A DNA stretch of 64,000 bases from Ustilaginoidea virens (GCF_000687475.1 NC_057316.1:124001-188000); one strand, 5' to 3'. Numbered from the stretch's first letter, positions 8,078-22,300 are shown. The notes: a model not told the origin generated them from the letters alone. A program made the numbers and translations.

Positions 8078-11000
8078 TTAGTAGGCCCTAAGACCTAGTA
8101 ACTCGCGGAACCTAGTAAATTTAGGGCCCGGCAGTGGCTTAATAAGGCCGTTAGTAGGCATACTATTAGTAGGTAAGTAGGTAATTTTCACTAAGCCTAG
8201 CTGGGCTTGCTCCCTAATATACCGGAATTTTAATAGTATATACTTAGTGCGAGCATGCTGATTAGGGTCGTTAGAATTCGAAATGGAGCCCTAGTTATCG
8301 CAGTATAGCGGTATAGGGCGTACAATATCAATTTCCAGCTCCTTACAAAGGTTAGAAAGCCACTATACCTTACGGATAGTCTCAAGTAATGCATCAGATT
8401 CAGCTTCTAAAGTAGATAGCACTACTAAAGAGGCTCGCTTAGAACGCCAGCTAATAGGACCACTATTAATAGTCGTTAAGAAGCCTCCAGTGGATTTAGA
8501 GGTTTCTTTATAGCCAGCAAAGTCGCTATTAGAATAAGCGGTTATAATAGGCTGTTAGTTGCTTTTAGTAGTACTAAAGCAAATAGCTAGGTTCTCAGTG
8601 CCTTTAAGGTAGCTAAAGCTGCCTTTCGTAGCATTTAGATATACATTAGTTGCCTTAGATATAAACCGGGAGAGGTATTAGGTAGGAAATACTAGGTCGG
8701 GCCTAATCATCATCATAAGCCACATTATAGTGCCAGTAAGGCTCTAATAAAGGCTCTGATCAGTAGGGCTAAGGTCTTTTCTATTAGATTCATTTAGAAT
8801 CCCTAGTTAAAGTAGAATAAACTGAGGTTTAGTATCCTATAAGCCGAATTTAGCTAAAACCTCTGCTATAAATTGGGCTTAGTATAGCCATAATAAACCT
8901 TCCTTCCTATTTCGTATAATTTATACGCCTAGGAAAAAGGAAGCCGGACTGCGGTCTTCTATAGCATAGACCTTATGAAATTTCCTTTTTAGCTGGTTAA
9001 TATAAATTATATTTAGACCAACTAATAGGCAATCGTCAACATAGGTGATGATAAAGGTGCTAGTTTGCTTATTATAAAAGACGGCAGCATCAGAAGCTAA
9101 AGGTAAAAAACCTTCACTAGAAATCAGGTCTTTTAGCCGGTATTACCATTCGCGGGGTGCTTATTTTAGCCCGTATAGGGCCTTCTTTAGCAAAATAACT
9201 TGCTTAATAGAAGGGTCGAATCCAGCTTCTTTAAGCAAAGTTAGTAGCCGTTGGCGCTGTATATTAGACTAAAGCTTGCTATTAGTTAGTAATAAGCTCT
9301 CTATAAATTTAAGGAATCCATTAGGGATATCTATATAAATAGTCTTAGAAAGTTCGCTATTTAGGAAGGCGCCTATAAAGTCGATTTGCTCTATCTCCTA
9401 GTTATTGCTAATAGCTAAAGCTAGTATAACCCTCTAGGTAGGTAGGATAGAGGTAGAAGCATAGGTATACTGAAAGTCCTTTCCTTCGACTTATATAAAG
9501 CCTTTGATAACTAATCTAGCCTTATATTTTATAGGCTAATTATTAGCATCCTTTTTAACCCGAAAAATAGGCCTATTGCGTATAATTTTCCTATTAATAG
9601 GAACGCTAGACTTAGGAATAAACTGGAAAACTTTAGTATCTAAAAGCTGCTCGAATTCCTTAAATAGTGCCTTTATCCAAAGGTCTTTTTCTTTTTCAGG
9701 GCATCATAGCACATCCTTCCAGCTATTAGGCGTACCATTAGGGGCCTTTTTAGCTAGCTTACGCTTAGCTATATAGCAGGAATCCCATATCAGGTGGTAT
9801 AAATCCTAATTAGGGAATAAGTCGGTAGGGCTAGTAGGGTCGGTAGGGCTAGCAGGTATAGCAGGGCCAACAGGGCCAGCAGGGCCAGCAAGGTCGGCAG
9901 GAGTAAGGCTAGTAAGGATATCTATAAGGTCATCCTTTACAGTAGCTAAAGACTGTAATATAGGACGGTTATCCAAGGTAGCATTAGTATTAATAACGCT
10001 AGTATTAGTAGGGTCCGGCATGCTTTCCAGGTCATCCGGTATAGCATTAGTATTAGTAATACTAGTAAGGTTAGTAGAGTTAGTAGGGTCAGGAATGCTT
10101 TCTAGGTCATCCAGTAAAATAGCAGGTTCTCTACTAAATACCCCCTCTGAACCTGTATTTTGCCCTCTATAAAAGTCTCCTTCTAGGCCACTAGAAATAG
10201 GGCCTATACCTTCATTTTAGTAAATAAAGGTAATAAAAGTTGTTTTAGAAACAATCTTCTTCTTTAGAAGGTAGACTAAGTAAGTATTATTACCTAGAGT
10301 AGCAAGGAGCCTACCAGGCTCGGTACGGGGCACTAATTTGCGGCTTTTTACACGCTTTTCGTATAGTATAAGCACTTCAATAGCTGCTCCAATGGCCCTA
10401 AGGTTAATAAGATCAGGGTAGTGCTCCGGCGTAATATAGTCATAATCCTTTAATAGCTCCTGATAGGGGCTAGAAGGTCTATTAATAACAGCTATTATAT
10501 TTACTAGCATAACAACGCCAGTAATTACAGCAGACTAAAGGTTAGATGGAAGCCTTGACTAGGCCATAGTAGCACGTAGCCTATCAGCTATAACCCTAAT
10601 GGACCGCTTAGCTAGGCCGTTTTATTCGTGAATATAGGGGCAAGAGGTATTAAAAGCTATACCCTATTCGATAAGCCAATCACTAAGCATTTTATTGATT
10701 TTATTTCCACCATTATAGTGGAATTCAACGGGCGTTTTACCATATCTGACCTGTAGGCTCTGTATAAAGCTCTATAATGCTTTAAAAACAATAGTGCCTT
10801 CCCTATTAGGCAGTAAGTAAAGCTAACGGAATCGGGATTTTCTGTCCACTAATATAAGGGCAATAGGTCGTTTATTATATGGCATAGGTGATATAGCAAA
10901 AGTATCACCTTCTATAATATCCAGGCATTTAGCTGGATTAGGTATCGCATCTTTAGAAGGTCTTCTAACCTTCTTAGCCTATATATAGGCTAGGCAGCGA

Positions 11001-11565
11001 AAATCAGCATCTTTAACCTTATTAAGGTTAGGTAGACCAGGGGTATTAGCACAGGTCTTTTTAAGTAGCTAAATACCTATATGCCCTAGCCGTACATACT
11101 AAATGCCGGCTAATTATAATAGCTTTTAATATTCTATATCAGCAGCTATAGGGGTAGGAGTAGGGGTAGTAAGGTTAGTAACCTCTATAGGGTCTTCGCT
11201 AGTCGTAATAGCGGAAGGTTGGGTGGTAGGGCTAGTAGCCTCTATAGGTTCCTTACTAGTTGCAGTAGTAGGAACGTCGCTAGTCGTAGTAGCAGGAATA
11301 GGGGTATTAGTAGTATCCTTAAGATCACTATAATCAGTAGGGTTAGTAGGGCTGGGGACTTCTACTACTATACTATTGGTAGTATAATAGCTGCAAGGTT
11401 GATGTAGTAGTGGTATATCTATTCCTTTCTGTGGAAGGAAAAAGCCGTATTTTTTAAAGTTAAAAATGCCGATACATTTGCGGCTAGCTGACCAAAGCTG
11501 ATTTTTAATTAGTACCCCTTTAGCGGCATAGTGCTTTACACCGCTAATAATATTAATATCCAAAG
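8078..11565 (-). pseudogene. Copia-1A polyprotein, second part: end of protease region, integrase, RT, RNase H
   Basis: Continues the gag gene across Gypsy-A. From the N-terminal side: LDINIISGVKHYAAKG and a Thr/Pro-rich stretch (11150-11400). The integrase core follows (about 11080-10540), with NGLAKRS where NGLAERS is expected (Glu to Lys) and HYNGGN where an Asp is expected. Next come KSRKLVPRTEPGRLL (about 10300) and a PAGPVGPAIPASPTDPT linker (about 9850-9910). RT has intact YVDDCLLVG (YVDD at 9032-9043). RNase H has STLEAESDALLET and CDN-GSIS. The terminal TAA is at 8078-8080 after LGLRAY. Stops are sparse (roughly one per 20 to 40 codons), nearly all at Gln or Trp. Not functional as read, but among the better preserved genes here. 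Confidence 0.88.
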
Positions 11566-11819
11566 TGTGACGGACTAGCCCTAGGGCGACTGCGAATAGG
11601 CGTCAATCGGATGTATTAATAAAACTAAGGAGGAAGGGAGAAGAGCCCGAATCGGGTCCCTTCCGCAGTCTATATACATCCGTATGTAGCGCAGGCTAGA
11701 GCCCTAATGTTGCCCTATAGGCCCGCGCGTCTACCCTATATTATCCGTTCCAGACTAGGCATAGGCGCAGCCCGAGCCTTAGTTAATCTATAATACGGGT
11801 ATAGCCTGAGTCCGTAATA
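11566..11819 (-). repeat. 3' LTR of Gypsy-A
   Basis: 254 bp, preceded in sense direction by a G-rich polypurine tract (plus-strand TACCCCCCTTC at 11820). Positions 11615-11626 (ATTAATAAAACT on plus) match the PBS at 39527-39538 in inverted sense over 12 of 12 bases. Confidence 0.92.
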
Positions 11820-11859
11820 TACCCCCCTTCTTTAGGAAAAATTTTATCCATTTTATATC

Positions 11860-14076
11860 GGGGTTGCTATAAGGTTCGACCGGGTCCATTATATATCCGA
11901 ATATCCCCCTATTTAGCCTTAAATGCCTCCCGCGCCGCGGTATCCTTAAAGTTTTCTAGCGGTTCCTAAGTCGGCGAATTATACCCCTTCTATTTTACTA
12001 GTATATTACATTTGCCGCTATAACCCCAAGCGTTTTTAGCAGTTAGTATCTCCTCAACCTCGAATTCCTTATATAGGGTATTAGAGTCCTCTAGTAGGAT
12101 TAGCAGGGGATTAGGCCTAGTATTTATAAGTATTTAGCTCGGCAGTAGGTTAAAAGCGGCATATTCTATGAGATTAATGTGAAAAACCGGGTGGATACCG
12201 TTAGGAATATTGAGTTGGATATTAAGCAAGGACGGAACGGCTATAATAGTATACTTAATAGATACCTAGTTGAGCTTCTTATAAGGCCGGTTAGTCTTAA
12301 TATTCCGTAGGCTTAGCTAGACTTAGTCCCCGACTTAATAGTATTCCGCTAGGCGTTAGGAGCGGTTTATCGCATCCTACTGCCGCTACTAAGTAAAGGC
12401 AATAGCGGCTTAAGCGAGTTTACCCCCCTCCCGCATTATAGCTAGGAAGCGCGCTATACGCCCCTTAGGGGTTATTAAACTCAGCGTGATATTAGGGGGA
12501 GGTGCTATAATAAGAGAGTCGAAGCCATTTAAAAGATAGTTTGGATTATATCTAGTAATTAAAGAAGTGCGGTTATTTAGAGCGTATTAATAAGTCGTAA
12601 GATATTAAGGCTAGTCGTACTAGTCGAATGCTACCTTAATGTATAAAATAGCCTAGACCTCCTAATTTATATGCTTTATGCTACTATTAGTCTATAGGTG
12701 GTATATAGTCGAAAGGAGTTAGTCGGTCCCGATAGCCTTATATATCGTAGTCTAGAATTAGCCTATCTAGTCTAAACCTCTATCGCTAATAATCTAGGCG
12801 GGGAACCTATAGTATCGCTACTAGTAATCGAGAAACTATTCTATATAATCTTCCGCTTATATTAAGTATATCGCCTTAAGCTGAATATATTTAGATAGGC
12901 AATCGGTAATAACTATTAGGTAATACAGGTCGGAGGCATTACGGGCTAAGAGATTAGTTATAAAATTAATAGAGATTTAAGACTAAAACCGATCTAGGAT
13001 CGGTAAAGGCTAAAGTAGGCCCTATCGCAATTAGCAACTCTTATGCGCTTTATAGTATTAGTAATTCTAAACAAACCGAGCTACCTTAGATGATATACTA
13101 TCAAAATGGTAGTCTTATTATAGGAGTTAGAAGGTTGTATTCTTCCCTAGGTGCCTTGCGGTAGGGGAGTTATAGTATCGTTGGATTACTATAGTTATTA
13201 ATAGCTCGAATAAAGGGAGCTAAATCTAGCCTTAGTAGAGTAGCGCTCTATAGGCGTTTAAGGTATAATCTGCGATCTACTTTCTGGTTTTTACCTCTAT
13301 AGGGAATTATTATTCTCTATTTGCTATAGCCTTCTATTAGGCCCGATATAATTCATCCTCGGCTATAGCCTAATCCTAAAGCGCCTATAGGTATATATTA
13401 GTGAAGACCCGAGAGCTATTAGGTAGGGAGACGCTAATCGATAAAGCCGCCAGCGGTATATCCCTTATTATACCTAGGTCTATAGTCGGTCGGTCTTTTA
13501 TTAGGTCCGGCTAAACCTTTATTAGGTCTGCCTTTATAATAGAGATAGATAGTAGTTAAAAGACTTAGCTAAATCTTAGAGCCGTATTATCTGCCTCCTG
13601 CTCCTATCGCGAGAGGGTATTAGGGCGTTAGGCTTATAAGCTAGGCCGGTATTAAAGATAGAAATTAAAAAGGGCTAAGGTTTTAACCTATTGCGCCTAG
13701 CATTCTAATATCTCCCTTAGTCGAGCGAAATACTTAAGGTTCTTATAATCTATAAGGATTATAAATAGAGCGGTAATAGAATAAAGTTTTACCGATTATG
13801 CCTTAAGATATAAGATAATGGTAAGTAGCTCTTTATCGTAGATAGTATAATTCCGTTTAGCTTTTATAAGCTATGCTGAGTGGTATGCGATTGGGTGGAG
13901 CGCCTTATCCTCCCCGATTTAAGAGAGGCAGCTGCTAAAAGCTATACTAGAGCTATCCGCCTTAAGGATCGTTTTTTTTTAGGGTCTTATTGGGCAAGGA
14001 TTAGGTATAAGATAAAATACTATTTAAGCGCTTAGAAAGCCTTTTCTTCCTTTTTGAGCTATTAAAAGGGGATACC
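11860..14076 (-). pseudogene. Gypsy-A RNase H end, integrase and chromodomain, RIP-degraded
   Basis: Read on the minus strand from 14076. RNase H sequence continues RT across the Gypsy-B1 insertion, followed by the integrase core (about 13080-12700; ISINFIT with Asp changed to Asn, VITDCL keeping Asp) and a chromodomain ending near 11880 (KFKD-like, then AREAFKAK with a TAG for Trp). It is collinear with Gypsy-E 3536-4262. Stops occur about every 10 codons, so it is dead. Close similarity to Gypsy-E and the missing 3' segment place both in one subfamily. Confidence 0.8.
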
Positions 14077-14320
14077 TATAATGGACTAGCCCTAGGGCGG
14101 CTGCGAATAGGCGTCAGTAATATATATTAAATAGACTAAAGAGGAAGGAAAAGGATCCAAGTAGGAACCTTCTATCTAGTCTATTTATATCCCGATCATA
14201 ACATATATCGGAGTCCTAGTATAGTCCTATAACTCCGTCTATTGCCCTTCTTAGGCTAGACGCGGGCGTAGCCCGAATCCTAGCCACATTATAGCGCAAG
14301 CATAGCCCGAGCCTATAATA
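14077..14320 (-). repeat. 3' LTR of Gypsy-B1
   Basis: Plus strand TATAATGGACTAGCCC to GCCTATAATA, followed by TACCCCCCTCCTCC, the complement of the polypurine tract. Confidence 0.9.
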
Positions 14321-15201
14321 TACCCCCCTCCTCCTCCTTAAAGTCGGAAGAATAAACCATCTAAAGTTATCCCCTTTATATATCGCCCCCTAATTAAAAC
14401 CTCTTATAGCCCTCAAAAATAACCTTAATCAGATATATAGGATATTAATCGGGCGTATAAATATACTAATATATAACCGATATAAATATAGCGGGGGCTA
14501 GAATCGGTATACTTTAGGCAGATATAATAGAATCTTATTGAAGCTAGTCGTAGTGCCATCAGCTAGAAAGAATAGTATCGCAGCTATCGTAAAGCAAAAA
14601 AAATTTTATCGCCAGCTATCGGCAGGAATCTATCTACACTAAGGCTTCTTCCTTTATCTACTTCTCTTTTATACTTCTTTCTCCCTCTCTCCATCCCTAT
14701 ACCTACTATTACTAAGGCTATTATTCCTAATAGTAAGTCTATAGCATTACTACCATTATGAGAATCATCCCTGCTAACAGAATAGTACTATTAAAAGTTC
14801 CTAAATCGTTCGTATTGGGTCCATATAGTGAATCGTCCGGTACTAATAAGTATTTAGGTCCCCCCATTTGCTATTATATTAGATTCATCGCCATATCATC
14901 TAGAGGACCAATAGATAGGAATATACCTATCGCCTGGGACCCTCCTATAACCCTATCAGTTCTATCCCAAGTATCTACTAGGGACTCTAAAGGTGCCAAG
15001 CATAAAGGAGGTTTCTAGCTAAAAACGCTATTACAGCCGCTATAGTTTATACCCTCCTTGGGACGATTATATATTTCCCCCCCTAGCTCTAAGCTTATTA
15101 TTATTTCTAATAACGATAAGAGTTCGGCAGAGCCCCTATCGCCTAATATAAAGGCCCTATCGTCCCCCTTATATCCTTCCGCCCCTTCTTATATAAAAGT
15201 C

Positions 15202-15443
15202 TGTTACGGGCTCGGGCTACGCCCGCGCCATAATATGGCTAGGACTCGGGCTGCGCCCGCGATTAGCCTCAGGAGTATCGGCACGGGGTCATAAGGGCTC
15301 GCTAAGGACTCGGCCCATGCTACATACAGGCATAAATAGGCTACTTAGAGGCCCCTATTCGGGCCCTCTCTCTTTCCTCCTTAGTCTATTTAATATATTC
15401 ATTCAACGCCTATTCGCAGTAGCCCTAGGGCCAGTCCTTTACA
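15202..15443 (+). repeat. 5' LTR of Gypsy-C
   Basis: TGTTACGGGCTCGGGCTACG to GTCCTTTACA. Keeps the original TGTTACGG start that other copies show as TATTACGG. Confidence 0.93.
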
Positions 15444-15599
15444 TTTAAATAGACTCTCTTAGCCTTACTATTATAACCTCACATTATAGAGCCAATAATG
15501 TAGGCTATATAAGATATCGAGATAAGCATACCCAGGGATCCAAATGGAGAGAACCTAAAGCCATAACGCCCCTAATATAATATATATACCTAAGTAGAG

Positions 15600-18500
15600 C
15601 AGCTTATAGTAGGATTACAGCAGATAGAGGCATAGATACAGACTAACGCATAGCACCTTACTATTATTACCGCCTCGCTATAGACCTTTCTCGCGAACCA
15701 GTTAAATAGCTCCTAAAACGCCACCCAACCGGCTTTAGTCGTATAATAGAACGCCCCCCTCCCTACTACTTAGGATACCTAGCTAAAGCGTAAGCTAATC
15801 CCGATAGGGGACCCCTTTAATAGCAAAAAGGCTATATTCATAGCCTAGCAGACCTTTATATAATATAAGCTTAAGGTCGATAGGGAGTTTATTGGAAATA
15901 AAAAGACCTAATAGATATTTATCTTCTAGAACCTTTTGTCTATAGTCTAATTATAGATCGTAGCCTTCTTCGAGAATAGTATAGCTTACGATTATAATAT
16001 AATAAGGTTCTTTAAATACCTCTAACGTCTCTTTAAGGACCTATATTAGTAGGATCGCACTATTATTAAGCTTAAATACTCTTTACGCTAAGGCCTAAAA
16101 GAACCTTTTGCCGCCTTTTTTATTTAATTTAAAGAAAAACTAGCATTTACTAGTAGTCTTAATTAGCCTAAAGAAGTTAAACTAGAATACCTCCGATCAG
16201 TACTTAATACTTATATAGCTAATAAAATTATCGGTCTTAGGGTCTCCTATTACGATTACTATTTAATAATAGACCGCTACTAATAAATTGCTATCGATAT
16301 CGAGACCAACCTAACTATTAACTATTAATCGGGCTCGGCCTATTCCCGACTAATATACGCCTAAGATTCTAAAGGCGATATATAAATATCGGGTATTAAT
16401 AAGCTAGACTTAAAGGGTAATTAGCGCGCTCTTAGGGCGATATAAGTCTCTAAAGAACGATATAAAGATTATAAGAAGAAAGGCCTCTACCTTTAGTATA
16501 GCTCTCCTAAGCATTAGATATTTATATATTACCTACTGCCGGTAATCTAATCTAATGCAGCTAAAATAGCCTTGCTTAACTTATAAGTTATAGAGGTTAA
16601 AAGTAGCGATAAAAATCAGGAAAAAGAATAGCCTTTAAACTTAGTCTTGTTAGAGGGCTTAAGATATACATATAGACCCCAGCCTGATTATAAAAGGAAT
16701 TAAAGGAGATCGCAGAACGAATAAATAGATATCCCCTTTTAGTACTAATCTTATATAAATCCTATACCTTTATTAATACCTTAATCGACTCGGGATATAA
16801 CTACTATAGCGCTATAAGCGAAAAAACAGTATAATAGTTAGGCCTCCAACCTATCCGCCTACTATAATATAAGGAAATCGGAATAATAGTAGATATTTAA
16901 AGCCGTTTAGGAGAACATAAGGTAATGCATTCCTCTATCACCTATATCATCTATATAGCGATTAATATCGATAGATAGCCATCTATAGTTATACTTTATA
17001 TTATCCCGGGCCTTATATGCGATATTATCCTTAAGATGCCTTAGATAGAGCACTATAATATTATACTATAAGCGAAGTATTACTAATTAAAGATTAGATT
17101 AGCAGATAGCCTTATCGTTAAGGAATCGATGAGAAGATAATAGGGTCTAACCATAGTAAATATCCTTAGCTTAGTCTTCTATAGTATACTAAAGCGAGTG
17201 AAATACTCTAGGGATCGGTCGACTTCCTTTATAGCAATAAGCTTATAGGAAATAATATATATCCTCCGCATTATGCTACTACCTTATTAAGACTCTGCCT
17301 TATAATCGCAGGAGCCGCGGGTACTTTTAACGGAATTATAGGAATTCGCTAACCTTTTTAATAAAGAGAAGGCTTCTAATCTCCCTCTATACTAAGGTAT
17401 ATTAGACCACTATATCCGACTTAAAAAGACTATAGATAAGAGCTAACCAGACTTACCTTAGGGCCTATTATATAATATACCACAAGACTAATTACTTAAG
17501 GTTCGGAGATAAGTAATTAACCTAATAAATAAAAGATAAATTTAAGCGAGCTCCTTATCGGCAGTAGTACTAGTCCTACTAGCTAGGAAGGGGAATAGTA
17601 AGTAGCGATTTTATATCGACTACCAGGCCTTTAATAAGGTTATAATTTAAGACCGATACCCCTTCCCTTTAATTAAGGAGACCTTATAATCCCTCTCCTA
17701 GGCGAAATAGTTTACTAAAGTTAATATATACATAGCATTCTATAAGATATATATTATAGAGGGCGATAAATACTTAACTGTATTCCACATATAATTTAGA
17801 CTGTTTAAATGGCTTATTACGCTATTTAGTCTAACCGGGGCCCTTATGACCTTTTAAAGATATATTAATGGGGCCTTAAGGAATACGCTAGGAGACTTTA
17901 TAACTGCCTACCTCGATAATATTTTAATCTATACTAAGGGATTAAGGGCGGACTATATAGGGCGCATTAAGGAAGTCCTTCGATGATTATAAAAGGCCGG
18001 CTTAAATTTAGATCTCGATAAATGCGACTTCGCAATAAAAAAGGTCTAGTACCTAAGATATATCGTAATGGCTAAAAAGGAAATCTATCCCGACCCCAAA
18101 AAGATTAAAGCTATCTAGAACTAGGAAACACCTATAAAATTAAAAGGCGTTTATAGTTTCCTTGGTTTTATTAACTTTTACTATAATTTTATCCTAGACT
18201 TCTCTTGCCTTATCGACCCTTTAGTTAAGTTAATAAAGAAAGGGGTCTTATTCTAATAGTTAAATAAAGAAAAAGTAGTATTCTAAACGCTTAAATAGTA
18301 TTTTATATTATCTCTAGTTCTCGCCTAATAGGACCCTAATAAAGAGACAGTCCTTAAGGCAAATAGCTCTAATATGGCACTTAGTGGCTATCTATTATAG
18401 ATCGGAGAGGATAGTATATTCTACCCTATTGTATACTATTCCACTCGCTTATTAGACGCAGAATAAAATTATATTATATATGATAAGGAACTCCTTACTA

Positions 18501-20400
18501 TTATCTCTTGCCTTAAGATATAGTTAGTAGAACTCTACTTAATAGCCTCCCCCTTTACTATCCTTACCGACTATAAGAACCTAAAGTACTTCGCCTAGCT
18601 ATAAGAAATATCTAAGCAATAAGCCTAATAGGCCGAGACTCTAGCGCTTTTTAACTTCTATCTTTAGTATAAGCCTAGGTTATAAGCCTAACGCCCTAAT
18701 ATACTTTCTTAGCGGGAATAAAAGGCAGATAAAATAGAATTATAAATCGGCTAGATCTTAAAACTACTATCTATTTTAGCACTCAATATAGATAAAATAG
18801 AAAGCAAAAAGATACTAACTTTAGCCCTAAAGACCACCCTACCCTACGGTTTATATATCTTCGCCGACTCCTACCTCTAAATTATCTAGGACTAAGCAAT
18901 ATCTAAAGATAATATATATCGGGCCTAATAGATAATAATCGCAAATAGAGAATAACAATTTCCAGTAGAAGCAGCAACATAAGAATAAATTACTAACTAT
19001 ACCCTAAATGCATACGGTATACTCCTTTATCGGGCATAGATATAGCTCCTATCGTTTAAGCCCCTAACTACTATAGTAATCCAATATTGCTATAACTTAC
19101 CTATTATAGGCTACCTAGGGAAAAATACTACCTTCCAACTATTACAATAAGATTATCACTTTAATAATATATCGTCTAAGGTAGCAAGATACATTCGGAA
19201 TTATTAATACCGTAGGGTACATAAGAGCCATTAATTACGCTAAGGCTTACTACAACCGCTATTAATCGCAGACCGCTTCTAATCGCAAATATCGGTCGAC
19301 TTTATAACTAACCTTCCTACCTATAACGCATCCGACCCGCGATTCCTTATAGTAATAACAGACCGCCTATTAAAATATATCCAGCTAGAAGCTATATACT
19401 CAATAAAAGCAAAAGATTGCGTAAAGCGGTTCTAATAGTACTAATAGCACTTTTATAGTTTTCCTAAAGAGATTATTAGCGATCGAGGTTCAGATTAGGT
19501 AGGCCAATTTTAGTTTATACTTTATAAATTAGCTAAGACCAAGCAACTTCTTTCTATAGTATACCATCCCTAAACCGATAGCGGTATAAAGCGAATAAAC
19601 TAAAAGGTATAAGCGGTCCTCTATATTATAGTTTCCTTTAATTAGTACAATTAGCCAAACTATCTCGCGATATATTAACTCGCGTTAAATAACTGGATAT
19701 TATCTATTACCGGGTTTAGCCCAAACTAGCTACTTAATAGGTTTAATATTCTAATTATCGCCCCGCCCCTAGAGATAACCCTAAGCTTAACTACCCTAAA
19801 AGGGCATATAGCTCTCTTTCTTAGCAACCTTAAAAAGGGATAGGAATTAGCCTAGGCTACTATCGCCTTCGCATAGTAATAATAGCAAGATACCACTAAC
19901 CATTTATAACGCCCGGCCGAATACTTCTAGGTCGGCAACTAAATATAATTAAACCTTTAGAATATTAAAACGAACCGCCTATATAAAAAGCTCGATTAGG
20001 TCTCTACTAAATATACTATTATTACTATCCTATTATTACTTAATATCTAGCTTAATATCCTATAAGGCATCTATTTAGTTTTTTATATTAACCTAATCGA
20101 ATGGGCCGCTTCCGATCTACTACCTAATTAGATAATAACTAATATATAACCTAGGCCCCTATTCGTCCTCCCCTAAGACTCTATAAACCTATATAAAAAA
20201 TATAAGGTTAAAGAAATACTTATGGCGAAAAACATATAGGGTCAAGGATAAAGATATAATATACTCATAAAGTAGAAAAGGTACGACTTACCGATATAGG
20301 AACCCCTAGAAAACTTTAAAGATACCACTACATAAGAAATATTTAAGGCCAAATAGGAGGATATTAAGACTTACAATAGGCCCAGCTAAGTCCTAAAATA
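15600..20400 (+). pseudogene. Gypsy-C gag-pol with chromodomain, RIP-degraded
   Basis: Structural and replication polyprotein. Gag: KLIPIGDPFNSKKA near 15795 and a decayed zinc knuckle near 16490-16530. Protease: LIDSGYNYYSAISE (about 16785) with the D-S-G active site kept. RT: FYIDYQAFNKVI (about 17610) and the polymerase motif YLDN (17909-17920), where YLDD is expected, so one catalytic Asp is lost. RNase H follows. Integrase: decayed HHCC finger near 19085-19200, then VDFITNLPTYN, VTDRLLKYIQLEAIYSIKA and ISDRGSD. Chromodomain: VSTKYTIITILLLLNI leads to KGIYLVFYIN-like sequence, then EILMAKN and KRYDLPI.EPLENFKDT (20210-20320). Stops about every 10 codons. The start codon cannot be assigned. 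Confidence 0.85.
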
Positions 20401-20474
20401 GGGTCTATTAGACCGGTAAATAACGCTAAATGCCTACCACTACCAAAAAATAAAATAAAATAATAAAAATATAT

Positions 20475-20496
20475 AAAAAAAAAAAAAAAAAAAAAA
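20475..20496. repeat. A-tract between pol and the opposite-strand frame of Gypsy-C
   Basis: Uninterrupted run of A just after the chromodomain. Equivalent runs lie at 35389-35406 (B2), 62032-62047 (D) and, as T, near 23797-23806 (B1). The conserved place suggests it belongs to the element; it could be a shared 3' signal for two converging genes or the scar of an old captured cDNA. Confidence 0.6.
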
Positions 20497-21000
20497 CATA
20501 ATATAATAAACCAAACCGGGGCCGATATAGGCTTAACCCTAATATGCCCCTTCTTAGGGCCACTCTCTATCTCTTTAAGCCTTTTTCTACTCCTATAGTA
20601 GCATATAGGCCGGTAGCGGCAAAGGCCCTTATAGGGCAAGGCGCGCATATAGGCTATATATCAGATAGAGATAATTCCCTATATGTCTACAATATAACAA
20701 AGTCTATAGGACACTATAAGGCGAATACAGCAGGGGCGCACTAGGAGACGATAAGACCCCCTAACGAGATAGGGCCAGATAATATAGTATCTATAGAGGC
20801 GGCTATGATAAAGATAGTAAGGGCGTAAGGGGCTGTGGCGCAGGGTCTACTTACCGCTATAGCGGTTGCACTAGATAACCTTACACCGGCAGCGGCAGAG
20901 CCTCTATATAATACTAGCCGCTCTAGTCGTACGATAGTTCCCCCCCTATATAATACACAGGGAAGGCGGGCCGAAATAGGGGCGGGGGTAATTAGGGATA

Positions 21001-21960
21001 TTAAGCTCTAACCCAATATTGCTCCATCCTAGCATAATATTCCCAGGCTTCTATTTATATCTCCCTTATAATATTTAAAATAAGAGCAAGATCTATAACA
21101 GACCTAGCCTAACGCCGTAAGGGCATTAATACTATAGATATAGTAGAAACTATACTGGCAGCATCTCTTGGCCCGAACGCTAAATATAGGGCGCTAGGGG
21201 CCACCTACTTGGCAGCAAAAGCGCAATACTATTAATCATTTAAAGCCTGAAACTCGGGGGTAAGGATAGCAGTACGCGCTTTCTGCGTATCTATCTTAAG
21301 ATAAGCAGGCTCTATAATAGCCCTCCCCTCCTTTACTACTTTAATCTAGCTGCATAAAATACATCGTAGTATAAGGTTCCCCGCAAAATACTAATCAAAC
21401 TATATGCAAAATGCATAAGAATTGGCGCAGCTTTTATACCTTTTGGCTCTCCTATAATACTTATATATAGGCAATTCTCCGGTTAACTATATATGCTTAG
21501 TATATCTATCGCATAGAAACTCTTCGTCCTTTATATACTAATACTCTTTATCTGAGGAGTCCCCCTCTAGAAGATAATCGCTAGTAGCACGGTATGGCTT
21601 TTAGGGATAAGTAGGGCTCGATCCCTCCCTAATAGGGGCATTTCTAGCAGCAGATAAAAATATATTTAGGCTCTAAACGGGATTAGCATAAGACGCTTAC
21701 AATAGAGGTAGGGACTTAAGACTTACTAATAGGCTTCACAATAGGCTAGACCGGGTCTCGCTACAAAAAAAGTTAGCAGCCGGTTGCAATAGAGACAGAA
21801 TTCAGTAAGGAATACTAACGCAAGCGGGATAGAAATAATACTTCAACCGATTAGTATATAATATAGGCTCAATACGGGATAAAACTTACAATAATAGGGA
21901 CCTTCGATACTTATTAATAGCCTTAATAAGAAAAAGGGAAGAAGGAAAAGAGCCCTAACA
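21001..21960 (-). pseudogene. Opposite-strand frame of Gypsy-C with CxxC-like pairs
   Basis: Read on the minus strand from about 21960 to the TAA at 21001, one frame stays coherent for about 320 codons, with stops at positions explained by Gln, Trp or Arg codons. It reads EGDSSDKEY, then IKDEEFLCDRYTKHIQLTGE, LPIYKYYRRAKRYKSCANS, FCIQFDQYFAGNLILRCILC, KVVKEG, AYLKIDTQKARTAIL and AWEYYARMEQYWVRA. The acidic N-terminal stretch and the C..(S)..C / CILC pairs look like a zinc-binding protein. The order REY/RY..I..G....Y..YR..YK.C matches the opposite-strand frame of Gypsy-B. I do not recognise the family. It lies between chromodomain and 3' LTR, antisense to the element. No clear ATG. Confidence 0.5.
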
Positions 21961-22300
21961 AAGAAAAATAAAGACTATAGGGAGATTTCCAGCCGGCAGC
22001 TAGCGAAAATTTTTTTATAATATTCCCAACTGCATCGGTTAACCTCTAGCTAGTAATGCGATAACGAACTTCCACGCGCTTCCACTATACTATTCCTAAT
22101 TAATAACTATACGACTCCTATTAATTGTATGGCTATATCCGCTATGGTTACAGATGAATCCTTCCTATACCCGGCAATTAGCCTATATACGGATTTAAAG
22201 ATATCGCGATGTAGTAATCGGCGATATGATTAGTCCCTAGCGGAGGATTAATTAATAACGGAAGGCGATTTTTCCGACTTTAAGGCGGAGAAAGGGGGTA

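Noticed and set aside
9576..9776. 66-codon plus-strand frame
   Set aside because: Opposes Copia-1A RT coding sequence, which is supported by homologous motifs.
20364..20648. 94-codon minus-strand frame with a poly-Phe run
   Set aside because: The Phe run is the A-tract read in reverse; the rest overlaps the chromodomain gene end.
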